DNA of 13,808 bases from SIG607 sp045533195 (GCA_045533195.1 JAZSHI010000039.1:1-13808); one strand, 5' to 3'; shown: positions 7,059 through 13,808, counted from the first letter of the stretch. The notes: generated from the letters alone by a model not told the origin. Numbers and translations are program-made.

Positions 7059-7583
7059 TTATCATACGAAGAATTGTTCCAAGAAACTATTGATGTATTA
7101 AATAAACACCCAAACCTTAACGTATGTTTTGCGCACTTTATGTTTTTGGAAGACCAACCTGAAAAGCTTGAAGAGATTTTCAAAAAATATAAAAACGTCA
7201 GTGTTGACGTCGTTCCCGGACTTATGTTCAGACGCTTTGAAGAAAGGCCCGAATTTTATAAAGACTTTTTAACCAAATATGCAGACAGAATATTATTCGG
7301 TTCTGATTTAGAAATCCCTGCAAACGTAGGTTGTGCTAATTTAATAAGTTCGATTTTTGAAGGACTAACCACCGAAAATACTATTAATATTTGGGGTTAT
7401 AAATCAAAAGGTTTAAATCTGCCTGATGAAGTAACAAGTAAAATATTATATGAAAATTTCAAAGATAAGTGCCACCCATCGCCAAACTCAATTGATAAAA
7501 TTGCGCTAAAACAATATATAGAAAAATACTCCCCCTACTTTAAAGCATCTACTGAAACGGAAGAAATTTTAAATTTTGTATAA
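7053..7583 (+). pseudogene. Amidohydrolase (Amidohydro_2-like), C-terminal fragment
   Basis: About 176 codons resemble the C-terminal part of metal-dependent amidohydrolases with a TIM-barrel fold. NVCFAHFMFL has the barrel-strand histidine, KNVSVDVVPG is the next strand, and DRILFGSDLEIP carries the conserved metal-binding aspartate (FGSD). The first half of the barrel, with the HxH motif, is missing. Upstream of about 7053 the frame reaches a stop (TGA 7038-7040) inside the integrase remnant. The only start codon before the conserved part is TTG at 7074, with no ribosome site. The open frame is otherwise intact, so the truncation looks recent. It ends at a shared bidirectional terminator. 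Substrate unknown. A short expressed protein cannot be excluded but would lack half the active site. Confidence 0.7.
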
Positions 7584-7609
7584 ACTCTGTAAACATCAAA
7601 AAATATATA

Positions 7610-7645
7610 AAAGGTGTGCGATTTTTGTGCACACCTTTACTTTAT
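7610..7645. terminator. Bidirectional intrinsic terminator
   Basis: AAAGGTGTGC (7610-7619) pairs perfectly with GCACACCTTT (7629-7638). T-rich tails follow on both strands: ACTTTATTTC on plus, and TATATATTTTTT on minus. It separates the convergent amidohydrolase fragment and the DUF5067-like gene. Confidence 0.85.
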
Positions 7646-7659
7646 TTCTTAGAATAATA

Positions 7660-8124
7660 TCACTTAATCTTAAACACTTTTTTTTTCTTTTTGTCAAATA
7701 AACCATAATCCACAACTTCAACTTCTACGTCTTTGTCAGAGTATTCGAGACGATAAGCAATCTCTGCATAATACTCTACACCACCTTTTACATTCTTGTA
7801 TTGGTCTTCCGAATCATATTTACACTCCTTTGGAAGTTCGTCAATATATTCATTAAGACCGACACCGTTTTGATAGGCATAAAAATCGCCTTCGTAAAAG
7901 AGTGATGTTGGTTCTCTACCCTCATTTTTCAACAGGTATTTAATAATAATGATATCTTGTCCATCTGCATTCTCACATAAACGATAGCTGTCTATCTCAA
8001 TTTCGGCCTTAGTAACTCCCCAAAATCCATCACAAAAATAAAGATAAAGAATTGAAGAAGCTATAACAAATATAGTAGCAACAACGGCAGCAACAACTAT
8101 AAGAATAATATGACCTTTTTTCAT
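7660..8124 (-). CDS. Membrane-anchored DUF5067-like protein
   Basis: A small protein of 154 residues. A short Lys-rich N-terminus (MKKGH) and one hydrophobic segment at about residues 5-29 point to membrane anchoring with an extracytoplasmic C-terminal domain. There is no lipobox in the usual place. The soluble part shows a beta-rich layout with IIIKYLLKNEGREPTSL and FYAYQNGVGLNEY. The 'kY.xxN...s......ayQNGveL' pattern resembles DUF5067/telomeric-repeat-binding-factor-2-like domains of Firmicutes cell-envelope proteins. The tail is Lys-rich (KKKKKVFKIK). I chose the ATG at 8124 because AAAGGATG precedes it by about 9 nt and a promoter ends just upstream. The in-frame ATG at 8172 lies inside that promoter. 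Function unknown; monocistronic. Confidence 0.8.
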   Translation of the reverse strand: MKKGHIILIVVAAVVATIFVIASSILYLYFCDGFWGVTKAEIEIDSYRLCENADGQDIIIIKYLLKNEGREPTSLFYEGDFYAYQNGVGLNEYIDELPKECKYDSEDQYKNVKGGVEYYAEIAYRLEYSDKDVEVEVVDYGLFDKKKKKVFKIK

Positions 8125-8154
8125 AAAAACGCATCCTTTTGATTTTATAAACTT

Positions 8155-8183
8155 ATTATACAACACATTCATTTGTTATGCAA
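8155..8183 (-). promoter_or_regulatory. Sigma-A promoter of the DUF5067-like gene
   Basis: On the minus strand, TTGCAT (8183-8178), a 17-nt spacer and a perfect TATAAT (8160-8155) lie about 31 nt before the ATG at 8124. It overlaps the alternative upstream ATG (8172), which argues against that start. Confidence 0.7.
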
Positions 8184-8195
8184 GACCATAATATA

Positions 8196-8240
8196 ATATA
8201 AAATCTCACAACTCATTATAAAGCCGAATTGAGAGATTTT
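8196..8240 (-). terminator. Probable terminator of the radA-redox cluster
   Basis: On the minus strand AAAATCTC (8240-8233) pairs with GAGATTTT (8207-8200). A longer imperfect stem runs inward (CAA and TC pairs after mismatches), and a T/A-rich tail (ATATTATATTATGG) follows. It lies just after the stop of the TlpA-like gene. The stem is A:T rich and imperfect, so confidence is moderate. Confidence 0.5.
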
Positions 8241-8248
8241 AAATTCTG

Positions 8249-8809
8249 TCATTCAGTAATCTTTTTTATACCTTTTTCCAGGGTTTCATAATCCAGCATA
8301 CCGTTTGCCTTTGTTATTAAGCTTCCGTTTTTATCAACGAAATAAGTGGAAGGAAATGAATTAACATAATATGCATTTACCGCATTAAGCTTAGTATCAT
8401 AAAAAACGTCAAAATCGTATTTTTCCTTCTCTACGTATTCCTTTGCCGTTTTCATAGTTTCTTGCACTCCATCGGTTGCATTTATCATTAAAAATTGCAC
8501 GTCCGGATAGTTTTTGTAAGCTTTATTGAAATCAGGCATTTCCTCTTTACAGTAATAACACCACGTTGCCCAAAAGTTTATAACTACAGGTTTACCTTTA
8601 TAATCTGAAAGCTTCACTTCATTTCCCTTCTCGTCATAAACCGTAAAATCGGGCGCAGCAAACTCGTTAGTCTGACTTGTTTTTTCATCGTTATCCTGTA
8701 GATTATCATTATCATAATCAGAAGATAAATTTTTATATAAGAAAGATGCTCCCACTATAACAGCAACCAGTAATATAAAAATAATTATCCATATAAACGA
8801 CCTTTTCAT
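8249..8809 (-). CDS. TlpA/ResA-like membrane-anchored thioredoxin
   Basis: A 186-residue extracytoplasmic thioredoxin-fold protein. Residues 5-24 form an uncleaved signal anchor, and an acidic Asn/Asp/Gln-rich linker follows (about 29-50). The AhpC/TSA-Redoxin-type domain starts at APDFTVYDEKGNEVKLSDYKG and has the active site FWATWCYYC, with Cys84 and Cys87. The cis-Pro is in SFPSTYFVD. The family reduces disulfides outside the membrane, for example in apocytochromes or other exported proteins. The start ATG has GGGGGATAGGG just before it. It lies 12 nt after ccdA, its expected electron donor, and is the last gene of the cluster. No cytochrome c genes are visible here, so its target is unknown. 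Confidence 0.92.
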   Translation of the reverse strand: MKRSFIWIIIFILLVAVIVGASFLYKNLSSDYDNDNLQDNDEKTSQTNEFAAPDFTVYDEKGNEVKLSDYKGKPVVINFWATWCYYCKEEMPDFNKAYKNYPDVQFLMINATDGVQETMKTAKEYVEKEKYDFDVFYDTKLNAVNAYYVNSFPSTYFVDKNGSLITKANGMLDYETLEKGIKKITE

Positions 8810-8821
8810 TCCCTATCCCCC

Positions 8822-9478
8822 TTAAGACATTAAACTTAAAAATCTACCGAAAAGTCCTGTAGTCATCAAAATGCCAACTACTAAGAGCAACCCTCCGCAA
8901 AACATATTGATAATTTTATAATTGCGTTTAATAACGGAAAATGCTTTTTTTAGCTTATCTATCAAAACGGCGCTTATAAAGAACGGAATACCAAGTCCTA
9001 AAGAATAAGCAAGTAGCATAAATATTCCTTCAAAAACGCTTCCTCTATTTGCGGCAAGCATAAGTGCCGAGCCTAAAAAAGCACCTACACACGGAGTCCA
9101 ACCGATTGAAAAGACAAAGCCAAAAATCACCGAAGAAAAGAACCCGAGTTCCTTAGTGACAGAAAAATTAATTCCTTTGAATATTGAAAAATTAAAGACT
9201 CCTAAAAAATTCAAGCCAAACAAAATAACTATTAAACCGGTAACAACATTTAAGATAGTTTTATATTCAAGCGCAATTCTTCCAACACTACCTGCAAGAG
9301 CTCCCATTAAAACAAAAATAGTGGTGAACCCCATTATAAATCCCAGAGCATTAAAAACAGTCCTTTTAGAACTGCTGTTATTACCTGCAAAATATGAAAT
9401 ATATATAGGCAACATCGGTAAAAGACAGGGAGAAACAAAGGTTATAATGCCCTCTAAAAAAGAAATAAAATATTGCAT
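8822..9478 (-). CDS. ccdA: CcdA-type thiol-disulfide transporter (DsbD transmembrane family)
   Basis: A 218-residue integral membrane protein with about six hydrophobic segments. It carries the two conserved cysteines of the family, Cys18 in FVSPCLLP and Cys130 in GWTPCVGAFLG. CcdA takes electrons from cytosolic thioredoxin and passes them to extracytoplasmic thioredoxin-like proteins. Both expected partners are in this cluster, the thioredoxin gene upstream and the TlpA-like gene 12 nt downstream. The start ATG follows TTTTAGGTGTTTT, with AGGTG about 4 nt away. A hairpin in the 45-nt gap to the desulfoferrodoxin gene ends right at this ribosome site, which may limit ccdA expression relative to the upstream genes. 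Confidence 0.93.
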   Translation of the reverse strand: MQYFISFLEGIITFVSPCLLPMLPIYISYFAGNNSSSKRTVFNALGFIMGFTTIFVLMGALAGSVGRIALEYKTILNVVTGLIVILFGLNFLGVFNFSIFKGINFSVTKELGFFSSVIFGFVFSIGWTPCVGAFLGSALMLAANRGSVFEGIFMLLAYSLGLGIPFFISAVLIDKLKKAFSVIKRNYKIINMFCGGLLLVVGILMTTGLFGRFLSLMS

Positions 9479-9486
9479 AAAACACC

Positions 9487-9517
9487 TAAAATCTCCCGTC
9501 TAACGAAAGGCGGGAGA
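9487..9517 (-). terminator. Hairpin before ccdA: partial terminator or attenuator
   Basis: On the minus strand TCTCCCGCC (9517-9509) pairs with the 3' arm (9500-9492) over 9 bp including one G:T pair, followed by TTTTAGGTGTTTTATG. The T stretch is short and interrupted by the ccdA ribosome site. It could therefore be a weak terminator after the desulfoferrodoxin gene with read-through, or an element controlling ccdA translation or mRNA stability. Confidence 0.55.
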
Positions 9518-9523
9518 AATAAA

Positions 9524-9907
9524 TTAATTAAGCTGGGTTTTCCAAAGACCGTGCAGATTACAATACGCATATACTGCAACAGGCTTTTCATCACTTAGTG
9601 CAAATGTCACCTTAGGTTCGCTTCCTACTTCAAGACACTTACGCTGACCGCCTCTGTCGGTCTGAAGATATACCCAAAGTATGCTGTGCTCACTAATCAT
9701 CGGATGAGCAACGCTGCCGATTTCAACGCTAACGATATTTCCTTCAACCTTTACAACGGGAACGTGCTTTTCTAAACTTGCCTCTACCGTTCCTGCTTCA
9801 AGCTTAGTCATTTTTTGACCGCAACACATCATAGGAACACCAGCGTCATTAATCATACCTATAAGATTACCGCAATGCTCACAAATAAAAAATCTACTTT
9901 CACACAT
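9524..9907 (-). CDS. Desulfoferrodoxin (superoxide reductase, 2Fe type)
   Basis: A 127-residue cytosolic protein that reduces superoxide to hydrogen peroxide without making oxygen, as is typical in anaerobes. The N-terminal desulforedoxin-like domain (about residues 1-36) has Cys9, Cys12, Cys28 and Cys29 for a rubredoxin-like iron. The C-terminal domain carries the ligands of the catalytic iron: His48 in EKHVP, His68 in AHPM, His74 in SEHS, and Cys116 and His119 in YCNLHG. Glu46 and Lys47 next to His48 match the catalytic residues of the family. The length is normal for class I. AAAGGAG lies 8 nt before the ATG. The gene is 20 nt after trxA and is probably co-transcribed with it. Both metal sites are complete, so it should be active. 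Confidence 0.96.
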   Translation of the reverse strand: MCESRFFICEHCGNLIGMINDAGVPMMCCGQKMTKLEAGTVEASLEKHVPVVKVEGNIVSVEIGSVAHPMISEHSILWVYLQTDRGGQRKCLEVGSEPKVTFALSDEKPVAVYAYCNLHGLWKTQLN

Positions 9908-9927
9908 AAAATTAGCTCCTTTTAAAA

Positions 9928-10242
9928 TTATTTAAACATTTCGAGAATGTTTTCTTTTGAACGTACACCAACTGCTTGATTATAAATTTTACCGTCTTTC
10001 ATAACAACCAACATAGGAATACTGACAACACCGAAAGCCTGAGCAAGTTCAGGTTCATTGTCAACGTTGATTTTTCCTACAACTATATTTTCCGTCTCTT
10101 CTGCTATTTCATCTACAATGGGTGAAACCATACGGCACGGTCCGCACCAATCAGCATAAAAATCCAACAAAACAGGATTTACGGAATTTCTGATTGCTTC
10201 GAAATTTTCTTTTGTTACATTAATAATAGACAATTTAGACAT
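9928..10242 (-). CDS. trxA: Thioredoxin
   Basis: A complete 104-residue cytosolic thioredoxin with the active site DWCGPC (Cys33 and Cys36) and the cis-proline in VSIPML (Pro76). It reduces protein disulfides and is the usual electron source for CcdA, encoded two genes downstream. The gene starts 8 nt after radA; its ribosome site GGAAAGG abuts the ATG, suggesting coupling to radA translation. No thioredoxin reductase gene is in the window. Confidence 0.97.
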   Translation of the reverse strand: MSKLSIINVTKENFEAIRNSVNPVLLDFYADWCGPCRMVSPIVDEIAEETENIVVGKINVDNEPELAQAFGVVSIPMLVVMKDGKIYNQAVGVRSKENILEMFK

Positions 10243-10250
10243 CCTTTCCG

Positions 10251-11615
10251 TTATTTAATTAAATCAACTGCCTCTTTAAGAGAAGAAACACCGATAATCT
10301 TAATATTTAGTTTTGCATCTTTTATCTGCCTTAAACAACTTTTAGGTAAAATACATGTTTCAAATCCAAGACGTGCAGCCTCATTTACTCTGGCAAGAGG
10401 TCGTGATACAGAACGAAGTTCTCCCGACAAGCCGACTTCTCCAAAAGCGATTATCTTCTCATCTATAACTTTGTTTCTGTGTCCCGAAACAAGAGCAAGA
10501 GCAACCGCTAAATCTGCTGCAGGTTCATCAAGCCTTAATCCCCCTGCTACATTAACATATACATCAAAATTAGAAAAATACATACCTATACGTTTTTCGA
10601 GTACTGCAAGAATAACATTTAATCGGTTATAATCAAAACCCGTTGATACTCTGCGCGGATTCCCGAATCCCGTTGAAGTAACTAAAGCTTGTACTTCCGA
10701 TAATATAGGACGGCTTCCTTCTAATACACAGGCAATACAACTTCCCGATACGTTAACAGCGCGTCCTGAGAGGAGCATTGCCGAAGGATTTTCAACTTCA
10801 CTCAGTCCTGTCTCGTTCATCTCAAACACACCGATTTCATTAGTTGAGCCAAAACGGTTTTTGATAGCGCGTAAGATACGGTAGGATTGATTTCTGTCAC
10901 CTTCGAAATAAAGTACAGTATCCACGATATGCTCAAGAACCTTAGGACCTGCTATATCTCCGCCTTTATTGACGTGACCAACCAGAAAAATCGGAATATT
11001 ATTACTTTTGGCCACCTTCAAAAACATATTTGTAGATTCGCGAACCTGCACTATACTGCCGGAAGAAGAACTGATTTCGCTGATTTGCATTGTCTGTATT
11101 GAATCTATCATAACTAAATCGGGTTTTTCGGCAGAAATATAATCACAAATAGCCTCTGCGTCGGTTTCTGCCATAATTAATAGGTTTTGATTTTCCACAC
11201 AAAGTCTTTTTGCTCTTAGTTTAATTTGCACAGCCGATTCTTCGCCTGATACGTATAGTATTTTCTTATCTTTAAGAGTATCGGCAATTTGCAGCAAAAT
11301 AGTCGATTTACCAATACCCGGATCACCGCTAAGCAAAACAACACTGCCCTTAACAATACCGCCGCCAAGCACCCTGTCAAGTTCGGAAATACCCGTTACT
11401 GCTCTCTCTTGTGCATCAAATGATATTTCTGAAAGCGGTCGGGCAACAACTTGATTAAAAAAACTACTACTTACGGCAGATATATTTTTTTCATTATTAA
11501 TTACGGTTTCTTCAAGACAATTCCATTCACCGCAATTATTACACTTACCGCTCCATTTTGCACTTTGATAACCGCATATTGAGCATACATAAGCTGTTTT
11601 TATCTTCCCTGACAT
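10251..11615 (-). CDS. radA: DNA repair protein RadA
   Basis: A complete 454-residue RadA (Sms), a RecA-like DnaB-type helicase that helps process recombination intermediates. The N-terminal zinc finger has CxxC pairs Cys11/Cys14 and Cys25/Cys28. Walker A GDPGIGKS is at 97-104, Walker B LVMIDSIQT at about 167-175, and the RadA-specific KNRFG at 252-256. The C-terminal Lon-protease-like domain includes VNVAGGLRLDEPAADLAVALALVS. All hallmarks are present and the length is typical. It starts only 2 nt after the stop of the truncated amidase gene. The original promoter was presumably upstream of that amidase, and the truncation raises the question of how radA is now transcribed. Confidence 0.97.
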   Translation of the reverse strand: MSGKIKTAYVCSICGYQSAKWSGKCNNCGEWNCLEETVINNEKNISAVSSSFFNQVVARPLSEISFDAQERAVTGISELDRVLGGGIVKGSVVLLSGDPGIGKSTILLQIADTLKDKKILYVSGEESAVQIKLRAKRLCVENQNLLIMAETDAEAICDYISAEKPDLVMIDSIQTMQISEISSSSGSIVQVRESTNMFLKVAKSNNIPIFLVGHVNKGGDIAGPKVLEHIVDTVLYFEGDRNQSYRILRAIKNRFGSTNEIGVFEMNETGLSEVENPSAMLLSGRAVNVSGSCIACVLEGSRPILSEVQALVTSTGFGNPRRVSTGFDYNRLNVILAVLEKRIGMYFSNFDVYVNVAGGLRLDEPAADLAVALALVSGHRNKVIDEKIIAFGEVGLSGELRSVSRPLARVNEAARLGFETCILPKSCLRQIKDAKLNIKIIGVSSLKEAVDLIK

Positions 11616-11617
11616 AT

Positions 11618-12214
11618 CTAAACCTCGTCTATAATATATTTATTAATTCCGCAAAACACAGCAAATGCCATTTGTTTTTGGTAATTATCATCTTTAAGTA
11701 GTTCCAATTCTTCAGCATTACTGACAAATCCGCACTCAACAATAACTGCTGGGATACTCGCTTTTTTTAAAAGAAAGGTTGAAGAATCAGACTTTTTCAC
11801 AACTCTTTTATTGTCCTTTTGCAGCATTGAAACAATGCTGTTTTGAATAGAAACCGCCAAATCTCGCGATTTTATATTGTTAGAAGAATAAAAAACCTGA
11901 GCGCCGCTTGGTGCGGTTGCAGTAAATTTATTAAGATGTATGCTGACAAAAATTCCATCAGGATTTTCTTCCATAATATTTAAGCGATTATTCAAATCAC
12001 TTATCTTTCTTTTCGATATACTTTCATTGGAATTATCTTCTGTACCCGTATCGGAAGTACGCGTATAAATAACATCATATCCACACGTTAAAAGCATTTC
12101 GCCAAGAGAAAGCGCAATAGACAAATTTATATCTTTTTCATTTGTTCCATCCAGCGCAACGGCACCACCATCAAACCCACCGTGGGCTGAGTTAGCTAAT
12201 ACTACACTTTTTTG
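11618..12214 (-). pseudogene. N-acetylmuramoyl-L-alanine amidase (Amidase_3, CwlD-like), 5' end lost
   Basis: The open frame encodes most of a zinc-dependent Amidase_3 domain, which cleaves the bond between muramic acid and L-alanine in peptidoglycan. Visible are the first zinc ligand in HGGFDGGAV (His codon 12184-12182), the second in TNEKDINLSIALSL, the third in VSIHLN, and the catalytic Glu in VIVECGFVSN. Left of HGG the residues are LANSA where the family has a hydrophobic strand ending in DAG or DPG. The frame then stops at TAA (12217-12215). No ATG, GTG or ribosome site precedes HGG. The first usable start, TTG at 12124, would omit two zinc ligands. A signal peptide or anchor, expected in the family, is absent. 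The break lies next to a serine recombinase gene, so it was probably caused by element insertion. Confidence 0.8.
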
Positions 12215-12256
12215 TTAATCTTGTATATTTTGTTGTTTTTTGACTGTGGAAAACGC
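12182..12256 (-). mobile_element. Probable junction (att region) of a serine-recombinase element with the amidase gene
   Basis: Seventy-odd bases separate the recombinase stop from the first conserved amidase codon. Somewhere here the mobile element ends and the old chromosome begins. The exact crossover cannot be fixed from one junction. An odd palindrome CCCAC-C-GTGGG (12176-12186) overlaps the point where amidase conservation ends. No terminator hairpin was seen between the recombinase gene and the amidase/radA genes. Confidence 0.5.
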
Positions 12257-13808
12257 TCAAATTTTCCACTCAATCTTAATTTCTCTCTTGCCACCCTTTT
12301 GGAGCTTTCCAATGAAGATTTTGCTTATAAATTCATCGGCTATCTCGAATGTCAGAGTGTCAATTTTTCGGTACTTTTCGAGTATCGATTTAGTATCCGT
12401 TTTTGCTTCTCCGCCCGTAAGTGTAGCAAGCTTTGATTTCAAAATTTCGATGCGTTTCTCTGTTTCTTGAGTTTCCTTTTGATAGCTTTCTCGGTATTTA
12501 GTAAACTCCGCTACGCTGATGACACCATCTAATTTATCGGTGTACATCTGAGCCATTCGGTTATCGTTCCGCTTTACCTTTTCTTCAAGCTCTGCAATTT
12601 GCGATTCCAAGGTTTTAGCACCATTCTTTTTACGTTTCGGCGCATCCAACTTGCCAATCTGCTTTTTATCGTAGTATTTATCAAGCAACTTATTTATTTC
12701 ATCTACTACAATTTGTTCTAACTCGTCAAGACGAATACTGTGTGCGTTTTGGCAAACTCCGTTAGTGGTTTTCCGAGTTCTGCAAGAAAGATAATTATAC
12801 CGTCCGTCACGCAGCTTATAGCTCATCTTCCACATTGTGTTACCACACTCGGCACAAAAAACCTTTTTAGCAAGTGAATAACAACTACCGCTTGGGATTT
12901 TTTGACCTCTACCACGGGATAACCTAATCTCCTGTGCCTTATAAAAGGTTTCTTTAGAAATAATCGGCTCGTGGGTATCCTCTACAATATCCCACTCGCT
13001 TTGCGGCTTTTTGCGACGTTTGCCCGTTTTGTAGTTTACAACCTCTTGTCTGCCTTGCACCAAAGTACCTGTGTATTCAAATCGGCGAAGAATTGCATAT
13101 ACCGCTGAATCAGACCAGGTTGTCCTAGGCGCATTGTTCTTCTCATAATTGCCGTTATAATACTTAGAGCCAAGTTCTTTTTTGTGAACACAGGGCGGTG
13201 GAATCATTTCATCATTTAATATTTTTGCAATGCTTATGTACCCGAGTCCACCAATATATAAATCAAATATCCGCTGAACTGTAGGCGCCGCAACCTCATC
13301 AATAATTAAATGATTCTTGTTATCGGGGTCAATTAAATAGCCGTAAGGTGCGAAAGAGCCGACAAACTCGCCGTTTTTCCGTTTAACACTTAAAGTGGCT
13401 TTAACGTTGTCGGATAACTCCTCTAACTGCCATTCATTTACAAGACCGTTGATTTGCCGTGTTTTCTTATTGCCTTTAACATTTGTGTCAATGTTATCAA
13501 CAACCGCAACAAATCGCACACCCCACTCGGGGAACTTTCCGTGAATGAAATGTTCAATCATCTCCATATCACGCGAAAAACGGGATTGTGTTTTGCAAAC
13601 AACTATCGTGCATCTGCCTTCTTCGCAGTCTTTTAGAACCTGATTCCAAGCAGGTCTTGAAGCGTCAGCACCACTGTAATCCTCATCACAGTAAATGCCG
13701 TTGATTTGCCATCCTTTCTCGATACAGTAGTTTATTAGCATCGTCTTTTGATTTTGGATACTTTCGCTCTCGTCAGTCTTGTTTTTCTTATCCCTATCCT
13801 CTGAAGAA
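12257..13808 (-). CDS. Large serine recombinase (site-specific integrase), N-terminus off the window
   Basis: About 516 codons of a large serine recombinase of the TndX/TnpX type are present. These enzymes integrate and excise clostridial transposons and phages by serine-linked double-strand cleavage. The frame is open to the right edge and begins SSEDRDKKNKTDESESIQNQ; the first Ser here is probably the nucleophile of the usual RLSxED motif. The resolvase domain continues through GIYCDEDYSGADASRP and CKTQSRFSRD. The Recombinase domain follows (GYLIDPDNKNHLIIDEVAAP onward). A zinc ribbon (CAECG ... SCRTRKTTNGVC) lies at about residues 318-352, then a long Lys/Glu-rich coiled coil and a C-terminal tail. 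No internal stop or frameshift was seen, so it is probably active. Only some 15 N-terminal residues should be missing. Its 3' end lies beside the broken amidase gene, the usual place for an integrase at an element end. Confidence 0.93.
   Translation of the reverse strand, partial: SSEDRDKKNKTDESESIQNQKTMLINYCIEKGWQINGIYCDEDYSGADASRPAWNQVLKDCEEGRCTIVVCKTQSRFSRDMEMIEHFIHGKFPEWGVRFVAVVDNIDTNVKGNKKTRQINGLVNEWQLEELSDNVKATLSVKRKNGEFVGSFAPYGYLIDPDNKNHLIIDEVAAPTVQRIFDLYIGGLGYISIAKILNDEMIPPPCVHKKELGSKYYNGNYEKNNAPRTTWSDSAVYAILRRFEYTGTLVQGRQEVVNYKTGKRRKKPQSEWDIVEDTHEPIISKETFYKAQEIRLSRGRGQKIPSGSCYSLAKKVFCAECGNTMWKMSYKLRDGRYNYLSCRTRKTTNGVCQNAHSIRLDELEQIVVDEINKLLDKYYDKKQIGKLDAPKRKKNGAKTLESQIAELEEKVKRNDNRMAQMYTDKLDGVISVAEFTKYRESYQKETQETEKRIEILKSKLATLTGGEAKTDTKSILEKYRKIDTLTFEIADEFISKIFIGKLQKGGKREIKIEWKI

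Noticed and set aside
6944..7183. A 79-residue minus-strand protein containing the whole integrase stub
   Set aside because: Only the last ~38 residues resemble a tyrosine recombinase. The rest is the antisense of the amidohydrolase fragment.
8125..8172. Start of the DUF5067-like gene at the ATG at 8172
   Set aside because: That ATG lies within the -35/-10 region of a good promoter and has no ribosome site. The ATG at 8124 has AAAGGATG and begins a typical membrane-anchor sequence.
12215..12256. A new promoter at the element end driving the amidase remnant and radA
   Set aside because: A-rich boxes such as AAAATAT and TATACA occur, but no -35 box at proper spacing. The match is too weak to annotate.
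1..13808. CRISPR array, riboswitch, toxin-antitoxin pair or defence island
   Set aside because: No regularly spaced repeats, no recognised aptamer core before any gene, and no paired small genes were found. All sizeable frames belong to the families listed.

Overview
The window looks like a chromosomal segment of a low-G+C, anaerobic member of the Bacillota, probably class Clostridia. The reasons are strong AGGAGG-type ribosome sites, consensus sigma-A promoters, a desulfoferrodoxin-type superoxide reductase, and clostridial-type recombinases. No species call is justified from the sequence alone. Nearly all protein genes lie on the minus strand.

Layout, left to right. (1) Positions 1-663 hold the N-terminal half of malQ (4-alpha-glucanotransferase), running off the left edge. 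(2) Positions 736-1865 hold a self-contained glycolytic gapA unit with its own promoter and terminator. (3) Positions 1963-6294 hold a tightly coupled minus-strand operon: a YifB/ComM-type AAA+ protein, a BaiN/HI0933-type flavoprotein and a COG2509-type FAD-dependent protein. The reading frames overlap by 8 and 4 nt. (4) Positions 6321-7060 are a non-coding and damaged region. A consensus plus-strand promoter drives the 5' half of a tRNA-Ser that breaks off after the anticodon loop. An intact tRNA-Ser(CGA) with its terminator follows. Next comes about 150 nt rich in inverted repeats, then a second strong terminator, then the last ~38 residues of a tyrosine recombinase (minus strand). (5) Positions 7053-7583 hold the C-terminal part of a metal-dependent amidohydrolase (plus strand), joined almost directly to the recombinase stub. 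Regions 4 and 5 look like a scar left by a lost or decayed integrative element. (6) Positions 7660-8124 hold a small membrane-anchored DUF5067-like protein with its own promoter. (7) Positions 8249-12214 hold a minus-strand cluster: a truncated cell-wall amidase, radA, trxA, a desulfoferrodoxin gene, ccdA and a TlpA/ResA-like thioredoxin. (8) Positions 12257-13808 hold a large serine recombinase running off the right edge.

How the parts work together. The cluster in region 7 combines DNA repair (RadA), cytosolic thiol reduction (Trx), superoxide removal (desulfoferrodoxin) and export of reducing power across the membrane (CcdA plus a membrane-anchored TlpA-like protein). This fits an oxidative-stress and disulfide-management unit of an anaerobe. 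The most notable structural point is at its upstream end. The amidase gene is cut off just before its first zinc-ligand motif, and 73 nt further on lies the 3' end of a large serine recombinase in the same orientation. The simplest reading is that a mobile element carrying this recombinase inserted into the 5' part of the amidase gene. That would separate radA and the redox genes from their original promoter. I found no CRISPR array, insertion sequence with terminal repeats, riboswitch or clearly new multi-gene system.
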